Program-made: the position numbers and the translations under genes
Assembly (NCBI GenBank): GCA_011319805.1
Contig: SJRY01000295.1
Location: 1 to 64,000 of the forward strand
Reading direction: 5' to 3'
DNA: 64,000 nt
Source of the DNA: Macrocybe gigantea
Taxonomy: Eukaryota; Basidiomycota; Agaricomycetes; Agaricales; Callistosporiaceae
Notes under the pieces: generated by a model
What the model saw: the letters and a program-made list of their open reading frames with translations, nothing else
Databases searched by the model: none
Told to the model about the DNA's origin: nothing
Shown: positions 1 to 10,543 of the stretch, one piece after another
Position numbering within the stretch: the first letter of the stretch is position 1
How the letters are laid out: every line of letters begins with the position of its first letter

Positions 1-38
1 GACCTTTCTCTGCATCTTCCGCTGGGCAAGGACCTCTA

Positions 39-1600
39 TCATCGACGACTCCTCTTGGGATCGGCATACCAGTCTACAACCCTCGCGTGAGTGAAATACA
101 CCCATGAGACACGTCCAGGTGTACAAATATGATGAGTTTTCATAACGTCAGGTTGCCATTCTTCGACCTCGTGAAATAAGGCATTGGAACGCAGAATAAC
201 AACATCACCAGGCCTATAACTGTTTTCTGCATCAGCATCAATTTCAGATGTAGAATAAAAACATACGCCAGACGCAAGTTCAAATCAGGCAGATTTAAAT
301 AGCCACCTGTGAAGGACCCAGCACATGTAATAGCGCAGATGCCCCAGTCCTTGTCGTCAATGTGAACGCCGACTTGCAATTTCCAAAGTGTAGCTACACC
401 TAGAAAAATGCTGTGCCGCTCCCTGATATAACGACCACATTCAGCTGTTCTATTGAGTACCTTATACTCATCAGGACAGAGGCGCTGCACAAGAATATCA
501 ATATAGTGCGCCTGGCGATTGAGATCAGTGAGATATTTTGTAGCACGATCTTGCCGGCGAACGCTTGTTTGCAGATAGCTTCCAGCCCCAACTAATTGAG
601 CTGAGGGAATTGGACCTTCATTCTATGTATTACAAGCTATCAGTTCAGGAGTTCGAAAGCCTTATTAGTTGGATAGGCTTACGAAATGACCTTGTTCGAA
701 CCATCTCTCTACATCGTGGCGCAGCCCAACATTTTCGAATATATCTACGGAGACTTCACCCTGCTCCTTAGTCGACAAATCTCGTTCGACCTCATACTTC
801 ATGAACGGAAAGGAGCTGTTGGTTTCATGGCGTTTGTCGTCAATCTTGTCCGGAGAGTCCATCGGAAGGTCAGCAAAAGCACGCTGTGTTTGCTGCAGAC
901 TATAACTTGCTTCTGTTGACTATGTAAAAGTAATTAGCATCTGTTTCCATAAAGGAGAAGCCTTACTGTAAAGCCGTCGGGGTGTCTACCTGGTTTCCCA
1001 GATCCTTGAACATATTCATGATAACTTGCGTATATCACGAGCACATTGCCATCTACATCGACCCATTTTCCAGATTTGTCACGCACTTCTTGGCCACTGG
1101 ACTTCATCTCTGCTGCTTTATGGATGGCCTCGAGCTTAGCTGCTTCCGTGCTCGCTCGAACCTTGAGATCAGACAGGGAGACAGGAGCTTGGAAGGCTGG
1201 AGTATCAAATCAGCCTATACAGTCCATCAACCAGACAGAAACTACATACTATTATTCTTGAGGTACGTTGCGAGCTCGTTCGCCCGTCTAGTGTACCAGT
1301 GGTCTTCGGATCTCCAGCAAGCGGCGACCTTGGGATCAGCCCAGTCCTGACTGAAGACCTCGCCGCGGTTAGTACCATGACCTCGGCGTGGCGGAAAACG
1401 TGGGACGGAATAACCAGGCCGGGTGGATGGAATAGCAGCAGATTGACGACTCGGCCACGGAATGGTGCCACTGCGAGTTCCGTACGGCGCTACCGCACGA
1501 CGCCGGCGCTGCCAGCAGTGACGTCAGTCAAAGAAAGCGAATCGAAACCAGTACTCACAGGTTCTGCATGTCCCCTGGCGGCTGACGGGTGGTTCACCAT
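39..1600 (-). CDS. KDZ-associated TET/JBP-like 2OG-Fe(II) dioxygenase protein
   Basis: I read this as a six-exon gene: 1600..1559, 1508..1250, 1196..990, 912..about 691, 591..267 and 219..39. The start is the first ATG after an in-frame stop. The N-terminal half is basic and then charged, with a segment around SQDWADPKVAACW. The C-terminal half carries VGVHIDDKDWG (HxD), a following GG-LNLPDLNLRLAY strand, RPGDVVILRSNALFH (second His) and a terminal VYFTH. This matches the core of the TET/JBP oxygenases that expanded in mushrooms together with KDZ transposons; that family assignment is from memory. An H-D-H iron triad therefore appears intact. The exon 4/5 junction is the weak point: keeping frame needs a poor GTCATT donor near 690, while the better GTAAGC donor breaks it. 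Target (5-methylcytosine or thymine) is not predictable from this. Confidence 0.6.
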
Positions 1601-2105
1601 GTCCGGAGGAGCTGACGCTGTAAGGCGGTGTAGGCGGATGCCGAATGGTGGCAGGCACTTGTGTGGAGATCAGGTGTCAGTCACATGACCGCCACGCATA
1701 TTTATGACGTGACGGTTGATATGTTTTCCTTCTTCGCCACACTCCGCGTCTGAGCGAGAAGATCGACGCGTTGAGCGAAGGACTCTTGTAGTCCAGTTGG
1801 GGCAATGAACCTCACCGGATGCCACGCGCCTGAGCGAGATGATCGGCGCTAATGGTGACGAGCACTTCGACTGTAAATGTCGAAGTGTCGCCGGTGAGGC
1901 TTTCAATGGAGTTCTCTCCTCATTTTGTCGGGCGTCCTCGGGCGCATTGTCATTTTCTGCCTGTCTCTACAATACTTCTCACTGTTCCTTCCTCCTTCAG
2001 GTTGCCTATCCCTTGTCCACAGGCCACAGGCCCTCTGCCTACTGCATCCTTCGCGGGACTGCATTCTCCGCGTTCTTTCCTATTCAGTGCCTGCCTTGGA
2101 GGGCC
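1601..2105. promoter_or_regulatory. Divergent intergenic region
   Basis: This gap separates the minus-strand dioxygenase-like gene from the plus-strand Ser/Pro-rich gene and must hold both promoters. A CT-rich stretch lies at about 1915-2100, just before the plus-strand start. Small open frames here look like chance reads. I see no convincing TATA box. Confidence 0.4.
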
Positions 2106-4124
2106 ATGAGCCGTCTCCCAACTTCTAAACTGGCCAAACGCTATAGCCGGGCAGACTTGCAGATGCACCCTGATTCGAATGGTCAGGCGGTCGCATCTGT
2201 TCCTACGGCGGACGAGACTGCAGGTCCAAGCGCCCTCGATAAGCCATCCAGCAGTGTGCCGCAGCCATCGGTTGAAGGTATGGTTCTTCTGGCGATATAC
2301 CGACAGTTATGTTAGCGAGTACTAATTCCTAATCTTTCATCATTCACCAAGCAACGCCGAATTCTTCTGCTCCCACTTCTACCCCGTCGTCAGAATCTCA
2401 GCCCTCGCCCCCGCTTGAGACTCCGCCCACTGAATCTGGCAGCGCCTTGTCTCCTGCATCAGATCCACCCTCTACGACCAAGTCGCTTCTCCGCAGATCG
2501 TTCTGGTTTGGTTCGCTTTCTGGACCCAAGGAGAATTCCACCAAGAATGTCGCCACCCTCGACAACCCAGTCGATCTGCATCTCAAAGAACTCTCTCATG
2601 CCAGCGAATTAATCTGTACAAATTCGGAACAAAGACCTGTGCATGATCCTTCCCTCCCCGCAACGTCGTCCTCAACAGTTCCCCAGATGCCAACTCCGGC
2701 GCGTCACAATGCCCAATCATCAGACTCTGCGCGGCCTGCCAAGACTGATCGACCTCCATCTACTCTTTTGGCTCCGTCGTCGACCCCACCTTGTCCGACG
2801 AAACCCGAACAGCATGATTCAGCGCTCTCCAACAATGATTCCGTTTCCCCTGCGGGCTCACCAATCCCATCTTCTTCAGACACGGCTCCGCCACCACCGT
2901 CATCATCTGTTCTCGCCATATCATCTGAGGACGAGGCGCCTCGCTTGTCCTCCTTCAATCAGTCCTCCAGTCGTTTTGGGCTTACCATTCCTTTCTTAGG
3001 GAGATCAAAGACCCCAGCCGATAATTCTTTGTCCCTCAATTCTACATCAAATCAAAGGCAACATGGTTAGTCCGTCGTTTTGTTCTGCAGATCTTTCGAT
3101 GTTTTAATGCATCGTGTCAGAGCCGAGCAACATCACGCCCACGCCTGGAGAGGACCACGACCGAGGTCATCCTTTAATTGCCTCTAAAGACTCTCCCATT
3201 TCCCAGCCGTCACCTTTGCAGTCCTCTGACGAGATTACGACAGAGTACAATACTGTACGCGTAGTTTCGTCTACGACGTGGTGGGACTATGTTGGTTGGC
3301 GGTCGGGGTCGTCCGCATTCCCCGGTCCGGATCAAAAACACATGCAGACATCCTCAACGACGCCTGATATCACTCCTGTGAACCCCAATATTGAGAGGAC
3401 TCCTCCAATTTCTTTCTCAGAAGGTGACAGACAACATTTGGAAACTGTGTCCACAGCGCACGTGCAAACTGGGAACAAACAAATGTCCAAAGAAGATGAT
3501 CTTGCATCGGCACCGCCAGAGACTGAAAAGAATCAAGGGTCATCGTGGTTCTCTCCCTGGTCATGGTCCTATGGTACTTCCATACCACCTGCTGACGGCA
3601 AGACAACTGTGATGGAAGCGTCGTCTGATTCTGTGCGAACGACAGTTATTCCCATTCACCCTCCGACGGCCGATGAAACAAGCATCACTTCACGGCAAGA
3701 TGTTGCGCAAGTCAGCACTGCGCCAGCCAGCGCGTCGACTGCTAATCCGATCGAATCGACGATTGAGACCAATCGGTCAGGCTGGATTTCCTTCTTCTCT
3801 TCCAGATCGCTTTTGGTCAAGACTATCACGGCTAGCGCTCCGGAAGGTAACAAGGAAATGGAGATAATGGACATCGAGGAGGACAGCCAACTTTCTTATG
3901 AGGAAGTTGTCGATACGAAAACTGCAGCCGAACCGAACGTCTCAGGCATAACACAATCTGCTCCCGTAACGCCATCCAGATCGCGCAGCGCTGAGACGAG
4001 CAGAGCGCCTTCTCCTGTGTCTGATCTTGCTTCAGGTAACCGAAAATCCTCCTTGAAACCACCATCGGCCCCCCTTTTCATAGGAGGAAAACGACGAATT
4101 GTACGACATTCTGAAGCAAGGTGA
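2106..4124 (+). CDS. Ser/Pro/Thr-rich protein with repeated aromatic patches
   Basis: Three exons (2106..2277, 2352..3065, 3121..4124) join in frame to 629 codons plus stop. The product is mostly low-complexity Ser, Thr and Pro without signal peptide or membrane segment. Four short aromatic patches stand out at intervals: RSFWFGS, TWWDYVGW, SWFSPWSWSYG and GWISFFSSRS; a fifth weaker one is FGLTIPFLGRS. Such spaced aromatic islands in a disordered chain suggest docking motifs, which is inference. A 48-nt stretch (4036..4083, GTAACC...CATAG) could be a frame-neutral intron. The C terminus runs into the remains of the next gene in another frame, so the natural end may be lost. I do not recognise a catalytic domain. 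Confidence 0.6.
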
Positions 4125-4980
4125 AACCGGGCGGTTGAAGGAGGAGGTGCGGGGCCTCCGTCGGATCGTTGACAGGCTCGAGAATGCACTCAGAGGGCCG
4201 TCTATCGCTTCATCCAGTCTCTTGCACACACCTGGCGTGCTCATTTGCCGTACTTGATGCAGAATCGCACCAGGTGACATCCACTTTCGTGAGTACATGC
4301 CGCCAGTCGCTCTTTGCTTCATACCCCATTGATCTCACAGCACGGAACTAGACAAAAGCTACGAAGCATTCGCTGCTTATCGCGTGAGCAACAATCCGCG
4401 GCCGTACTCCAGCTCACCGAGGAACTCGTACTATATGCCAGCACCCTCTGCAAGCACAGACAATAACGGCGCCGCCCCATCAGCGGGCAAGCTCCCTCCG
4501 ACAGGGCCCAGGGTGCACAAGAAGCCGCGCATATCCGATGCAGGCACCCAGCAACCGCAGCAGCACCAGCATGTGCCCTCGTCAGCGCGTGGTGGACACG
4601 ATACTGGCGGTGGTAGAGAGCGGACGGGTCGACAGCCATCAGATGGACGCGGCGCGTCATCCGCGAAACCGGCAGGTGCAATGAAAATGGATTACGACGA
4701 GGATCAGCGGGCATGTCTACCATTGCCAGTGCACGAGCGTAACCAGGACCGGGACAGGGAGCGCGACTGAGGACCAAGGGAACGCGAGCGAGACAGAGAC
4801 AGAGATAGGGACAGGGGCGATAGGGTAAGGGACCGCGACGGCATCAAGTCGTTCAGACGCAATGGGAATTTTGGAGGCGGAGGATCCAATCGAGGGTCCG
4901 GTGGCAGACGTAGTGACACAGTGGCGATCGAACGTTGGCTGAGCAGATGGGACTCTAAAATCACAACACGAGGACGGACC
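4084..4980 (+). pseudogene. Decayed coiled-coil / Arg-Asp-repeat protein
   Basis: From 4084, in a frame different from the preceding gene, the sequence reads as a charged coiled coil (EENDELYDILKQGETGRLK, then EEVRGLRRIVDRLENALR). A short exon ESHQVTSTF (about 4262-4290) follows, then ELDKSYEAFAAYR and a Ser/Pro/Gln-rich tail from 4345 (LPPTGPRVHKKPRIS). The tail ends in alternating Arg-Asp residues, where TGA at 4768-4770 interrupts the repeat, and the frame continues past it as PRERERDRDRD up to about 4970. The exon junctions do not keep frame: no usable donor near 4192, and a phase clash at 4291/4342. No start codon is visible. It looks like a dead copy of a conserved basidiomycete nuclear-type protein. 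Confidence 0.55.
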
Positions 4981-5515
4981 CTGTTTTTTTTTTTTTTTTT
5001 GGCTCCGTTTTGTTTTGCTTTCATGCCACTGAGCAACGCCACCCGGGTAGACCTCACGGTCGTCGTCCCACGAGACGGAGCGGCTGCCAGGCATGATAGC
5101 ATCCACGCTCGTGCACCTGATGTCGTCGCAACTCAAGGGATGCTTGTGCCATATTATTGTCGTGGACAATGGCTCGAGCAATGGAACGTCTGACACCACG
5201 TTGCACCTCGCGGCGACCTACCCCACGCGCGACATCAAGGTCGTTGGGCATCCCGCACCTCAGTGGTTTATCGATCGCCACATGGCCGTGATGAGATGCC
5301 AGTGCCGGATCTTATCATTCACAAGATACTCCCTGTGTCACTACAATTTTTGGATGTGTTTTCACCTCCAGAAGGCTTTCGGATTGAGACGATATAGGTT
5401 GTGTAATTATTACTCAAACAGAAAAAAATGTGTTGAACTGGTGGTTCCACTTTCATTCGAAATTTTCTTCTCCACGTCTTCAGCGCCTTCATTCAAATCC
5501 TCCACCTGGTTATTC
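4981..5515. other. Intergenic, T-tract and unassigned sequence
   Basis: An 18-base T run lies at 4983-5000. The rest has open frames in several directions but no supported gene. It probably contains the promoter and left flank of the integrase element that starts at 5516; I could not find terminal inverted repeats or a target duplication. Confidence 0.4.
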
Positions 5516-7052
5516 ATGTCTTCCAGCCGCAATCACAATCCCCGTGGTAGAAACCAATATGGCGATACCAGTGAGTAGCTGTAAAGTAGTAAGACATACC
5601 TCTTGACGCTTCTTACCGTGCTATAGTTAGTCGGGATGACCCTCGGCTGGTGGAGGCTCTGCAAGAATACCACCGCCAGTTGTATACCAACAATGAGAAG
5701 ATTGCTGAGCTCCTCCGGTCTGATCATGGCATTGAAATCAGGTACGAGGCCTTGGTAGCATTTTATGGGCATTTACCTATTTTTGCTCAGTGCCAGTTCA
5801 GTCAAGCGCGCACGGAAACACCACAATCTTTTGGGAAGCGGTGCCAGTATGAGGACTATGTCCGACAGAGAGGCGGAGCAACTTGTTCTGGACCATATGG
5901 ACCTAGATGCAGGTCGAGGAAAAGGTCCACGCACACTTAGGCAAAACATCGCACGTCGGACTGGTCAACACATCAAACGTGACTTTGTGGCGGACACCAT
6001 GCGGACCCATGATCCTCAGGGATTCCAGATGCGCAATCCTAGTGCGAAGAAGATTGTCCGCATTCCGAAAGTTCCAATAGGCATCCACGAGCGATGGTCA
6101 GGAGATGGGCATGATAAATTATACAGGATTGGCTTTCCTGTATATGGAATTGTCGACGATGCTACAGGTAAATGGCTAGGTGCATGGGTTGTACCCAGCA
6201 ATCGTTACGGTCCTGTAGTCGGATATCTCTTCCTGGATCTGGTAGAGAAGTTCGGTGGTATGTCGCATGCTGTTTGAATGATCTGTCTGTTGATGGCGGT
6301 TAGGAATGCCTCTGCAATTCACAACAGACTGTGGATCAGAAACAACTCATGCGTATGGACTTTCCAATGCATTGAGGTATGTGATGATCTTGATCGAACA
6401 TCTATTTTATTCACATATTCATATTTTAGAGAAATCTTCCATCCTGAATATGACATTTCAGAGCTACCCGCTCATGTCTACTTGCGAAGTGTTAACAATA
6501 TCTCCGTCGAACGTTCCTGGCTTCGTCTTAGGTTAGAATGGGGTAATACAGCAATAATCTCATTCGAAAAAGGTCAAATCCTGGGTTATTATAATCCCAG
6601 CGATCCCAATCAATAGTATGTCTTGAGTCTGTACTGAGGCGTGCGATAAACGTCTAACTTTTATGTTCTTCAGTCAGCTTTGTCAGTGGCTATGGCCAAA
6701 GCTACTCCAGCAAACTCTCAATGACTTCATGGAGGAGCGAAACGCTTTTCACAGTCGCAAGAACAACGACAAGGCTGGTCCATCTGGTATGTCTCGTAAT
6801 GAGGCTTTTAGCTTGCCTGAACAATGGGGCGGCCGCAACTGTCTTCTCCCTGTTGATGTTAACATTATTCGGACTCTCAAGGAAGAGGTAGGGGGTCCAA
6901 GCCTCTTGGAGTTTGTTACGCCTGCATTTTCGGAGCAGGCTGAAGCGGCGTATAATTCTTTGGGCATTGAAGAGCTGACTTTTGGGAATGTGTGGATGGT
7001 TTTTCGTCAGCTCTGTCCCCTTGTTTTCCCATCCTCGTCCTTGTCCTCTTAG
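5516..7052 (+). CDS. DDE integrase-type transposase of an agaricomycete mobile element
   Basis: Six exons (5516..5570, 5627..5741, 5791..6257, 6304..6376, 6430..6615, 6674..7052) join exactly in frame to 424 residues. The N terminus (residues about 20-55) is a helix-turn-helix-like segment: LVEALQEYHRQLYTNNEK then SASSVKRARK. The core is an rve-like integrase fold with candidate acidic residues in HERWSGDGHDKL, LQFTTDCGSET and NISVERSWLRLRLE, giving a D, D, E set. The C terminus has PSGMSRNEAFSLPEQWGGRN. I recognise this as the integrase-core protein that occurs in many copies in mushroom genomes. All splice phases hold and no stop or frameshift is seen, so the copy may be recent or active. 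It lies 198 bp upstream of the alpha-kinase gene on the same strand. Confidence 0.85.
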
Positions 7053-7250
7053 GTTTCTAGCAAGAAGATTGAGAATTTAACAATTGTTTGTCGAGACTTG
7101 AGCAAGTTCTGTGTTCTGCGGTGCTGTGCATGGGCAAATTGGCAGGTGAGGACGTAATTCGAAACCGCGGATCATTGTATTCCTGTCAGAACACCAGGAG
7201 GCCATGAAAGATTTTTTTTCTGTTCTGTTTCGTCCTCGACAGTCTTGTCC

Positions 7251-9748
7251 ATGGTCGTCTGTCCTAGCTGCCGATATTCTTTTGTGCGCCTTCTCGAGAC
7301 AGAGTTGCCCTGTGCAAAATGCCGAGCCCGGCGACCTGGATTGTCAGTCGCCAGTCTTGAAGCAATCAACGTAAGCCATTCTTTTTTTTTTAGGTCTGCG
7401 GCGCATTAAGCTTAGATTCTGGACAGTTGAGGCCGCAATGCGCTGGATGTGGCGTTGTATATAATGGTCTCTTCAACCCCATCTGTAACAGTTGCATTGA
7501 GTACTTTAGTAAGTGAAAATCATGTGCTTATATTTCTCTGCTAAATTGTTTCTACAGAAAACCAAGATTCTGTCCCTAAACAGCTTCTAAAGATCGACGG
7601 AATAGCGGCGCTACTTTCATCCCCAGGTGCCACTAGCGATCTGGGCTCCGAAGTGGAATCCACCCACCGCTTGACTGTAGCAGAGGTTTTAGAACGCGCT
7701 AATGTGCATCGCCAAGGCGCTTCAGAGTTTCGCTTCACCGCTCCTACCCCTAAAACCTTCGAGAGTGGTTCGGGCTCTGATAAAACGAAATTTCCGAATC
7801 TGAGCAAGGCCGCTGCTGTCCTAGCGGAGCGTAGGCAGAAGAAAACTGAGGCCGAAATGAAAGACCGGAACTTAGGCATTCAGATATCTGCAACTATCTG
7901 GAAAAGATCAGTTAAAGGAGGTTTGCGAGAGGTGTGACATCTACTTTTCTCTATCTCGTCAGAATCTGATTTGAATTTGGTCTCTAGGTCAAACCAATTC
8001 GAGTCACGCTCTTCTTCCAGCTCAGCCGCTCCTTTAAGTCAGCTTTGGATGAATTGTTGGGACACATTAGACTCGAATTTGCTAAGAGCTACCCGGGAAC
8101 GAAGGAGCTCGATTGGTATGCTTCTGGCAAATATAAAAGTTTACTAAGCTGATTTTTTGAACTATAGGTCTAACATTCAACTCTATTTTCATGAGACTAA
8201 TTCACGATGTTCATCCTTGGAACATGTCAATAAGACCGGTTGGGTGGTAAACGATCTCAGCAATTACCTCGCCAAACAGCGTCTATTCAATGTTACAGAC
8301 AAAAGGCGAACGATTGATCTGCGCTTCATTTACAATGAAGAGGATATAGTAATCTAGTTCTCTGAGCTTTCTTTTTTTTCAGCTGTGCTAACTAAGACTA
8401 TATTATAGCATGAAGAAGATGACGCATCACTCCCCAGCTCTATTCCTACATCATCTATGGATCAGTTGGAATCATCTATAGGAAAGCGCAAGCGCACAAC
8501 AGCTAGTGCGGTCCCTGCCTCACGCCAATCTGCGGTTACTCTCAGGAGTGCTTTCATACCTCCTCAGCATTCTTCACATGCTCCTTATCACTCCGAGAAC
8601 CTGGACAATCAGTGGACGCGTGATATTCCTATGATTGCATATCAGTTTTTCAAAACTTCGGCTAAATATGCTCAGGATGGCTCCGTCGTATCTACGACTG
8701 AAGTCGAAGAGGATACTATTCTAATTGCGAGAGACTGGCAGAAAGGAGAGGTTGCATGGGAAAAGGGTTACGATCATAATCATACTGGCTTTATTGGTAA
8801 AGGTTTTACCAAGCGTGGTGTCTACGTGAGTTGTATTCATTCTGAATAATAACAGAACAATTAACAGCATAAAGGCAAGGCAAGGCAGCAGAGAATATGT
8901 TCTTACGCAACCATTTGATGAAACTATGTCGCGTTCTATGGTTCATCATGTTCTTCGGGCTGAGTTCAAACTGCTGGCTCAATGTGATGGTTTCAAAAAG
9001 GAGTTCGATGAGCATGCTAAAAAACAGGGAATAAAGACTATGCCAAGTATATTCACCTATATCAAAACATCGATCCTTTGCTGACACCTTATTCATAGAA
9101 TTCTACTTTAACTTCATATCATCTTTTATCGGTGAACTTGTTCCATCTAGGAACTCGGGTAGTTTGATTCTGCCCTATCCGTATTTCATAGCCACTCCAC
9201 TATTGCCTTGCGGACCATTAGACGCCAAGATCAAGAAATTTACGGGTAGTGATGATATTGGAGAAGCTGGAGACCATCTGACGAAAGCAATCCATGCCTT
9301 CGCTCATTTTTCTCTCTTATACTCACATGGGCATATGCTTTTTTGTGATTTACAAGGCGCGGATGATTTATCTCTTTGTTGGTTTCTTAATAGCTCATGC
9401 TTGTTAATCGCCTTTGTAGGAGCTCCAGATGCCAATGGCGTCATGTGTTTGATAGATCCACAAGCGCATACGTGCGTCTTTAACGCATCTATTATATATT
9501 GATAATTAATTGATCAATATTTTTCTAGAAACACAGAAAACTCGGAAGATCGTGATATCTACTGGGATGGTGGTCCCAAAAAGATCGCTGCATTCAAGGA
9601 CCAGCATTTTCCTGTCTGTCAGGACAACTGGATTTGCCGAAAGCTAGGCTTACTGAGTCTCACTGTTGAACGGGAAGATGAGGAGGTATCGACGCAGAAG
9701 TCGAAGACTCAAAGCAAGCAAAACATTGACTATATAATTGTTAATTAG
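7251..9748 (+). CDS. Alpha-type protein kinase with N-terminal zinc-ribbon region
   Basis: Ten exons (7251..7370, 7394..7508, 7558..7931, 7988..8115, 8168..8348, 8409..8825, 8875..9046, 9099..9356, 9420..9471, 9529..9748) keep phase throughout and give 678 residues. The N terminus has Cys pairs CPSC, CAKC, CAGC and CNSC within the first 75 residues, a likely zinc-binding module. The C-terminal 280 residues form an alpha-kinase (MHCK/eEF2K) domain: YVLTQPFDETMSRS, PCGPLDAKIKKFTGSDDIG, YSHGHMLFCDLQG with the metal-binding Asp, GVMCLIDPQAHT, and the zinc-site tail AFKDQHFPVCQDNWICRKL with His and two Cys. All expected catalytic and structural residues are visible. Two junctions are unusual: intron 1 is only 23 nt and intron 8 begins with GC. 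Substrate is unknown; the family phosphorylates Ser/Thr and is expanded in Agaricomycetes. Confidence 0.88.
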
Positions 9749-10543
9749 TTTCAACTTGTAGCGAAACTTGAATGTGATTATTCAGATTAAACACTGATTG
9801 CAGTACAGAATTTATATCTAACAGTCCCTCATGGAGGGGCATAACATATGACTGAGTCAGCAGGGCTAGCACGTCTTTATGGATTTGTGATGAGTATAGG
9901 CCTATAAACCACGCGGTTGCAAATCCTATGTATTCAATGTTCATACTGAACTATGCTACACATGTTCCGTGCCTACAAGTAGCGTACAGGTTTCGTCAAC
10001 TGTGACAATGTGAACATCAGATGATGCACTGTTATGGCTGTCATACATTCCCACAATATAATCATAGCCTATATACCATTTCAGAGTTCTAACCCAACCC
10101 CAGTTGTTATCCGTGACAAGCCCGAAGGACCCGTCCCTGATCAGAAGACCCGGCCCGGAAAATTTTTGACCTGACCCTGCTCGGCAACCGTATCCTGCTC
10201 ACCGGCACCCCATTTTGGATTTCATTTTGAGTGATTTTCGAGGAGGGGGTTTCAAAGTAGCCCATTTTGGGCCCCCTGGTGACCCCATTTTGGATTCCAT
10301 TTTCAAAGATTTCGCATGAAATAAGTCAAAATGAATGTCAACAGGGAGTCCAAAATGGACCTCAAAATGGCTACTTTGAAACACCCTATACACTGCAGGT
10401 CGCGTTCCTAGCGCTGGCGTGACCCGTTCAGCAAGCGAACATAAAAATGCAGTAGTTCGGCTCCCTTTGTCGCTGCTCGTTGCCTTGTCTCTTCCACCTG
10501 TTCTACTGTACCTCTTCCACATACCTCTCAAAACTGCACGTCC
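9749..10543. other. Intergenic region with imperfect repeats
   Basis: No supported gene. The left part (9749-10080) is AT-rich and probably the 3' flank of the kinase gene. At 10125-10200 there is a run of GACCCG/CCCGG-type words. At 10200-10390 short direct and inverted repeats occur, described separately. The PBP-like gene's promoter is in the last 150 bases; CT-rich sequence precedes its ATG. Confidence 0.5.
10200..10390. repeat. Small repeat block with inverted arms
   Basis: Two arms of about 30 bases are inverted copies: GTTTCAAAGTAGCCCATTTT at about 10249-10268 and its reverse complement (AAAATGGCTACTTTGAAAC) at about 10363-10381. Between and before them, ACCCCATTTTGGATTTCATT (10207) is repeated directly as ACCCCATTTTGGATTCCATT (10282). 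A hairpin with a loop of about 95 bases is possible. It may be a MITE remnant or a silenced-repeat fragment. There is no protein. Confidence 0.55.

Noticed and set aside
5093..5300. Plus-strand frame containing IIVVDNGSSNGT, like a GT2 glycosyltransferase or FHA motif
   Set aside because: Only this short stretch fits; nothing else of either domain surrounds it, and the frame is continuous with non-coding-like sequence. Chance match or a tiny relic.
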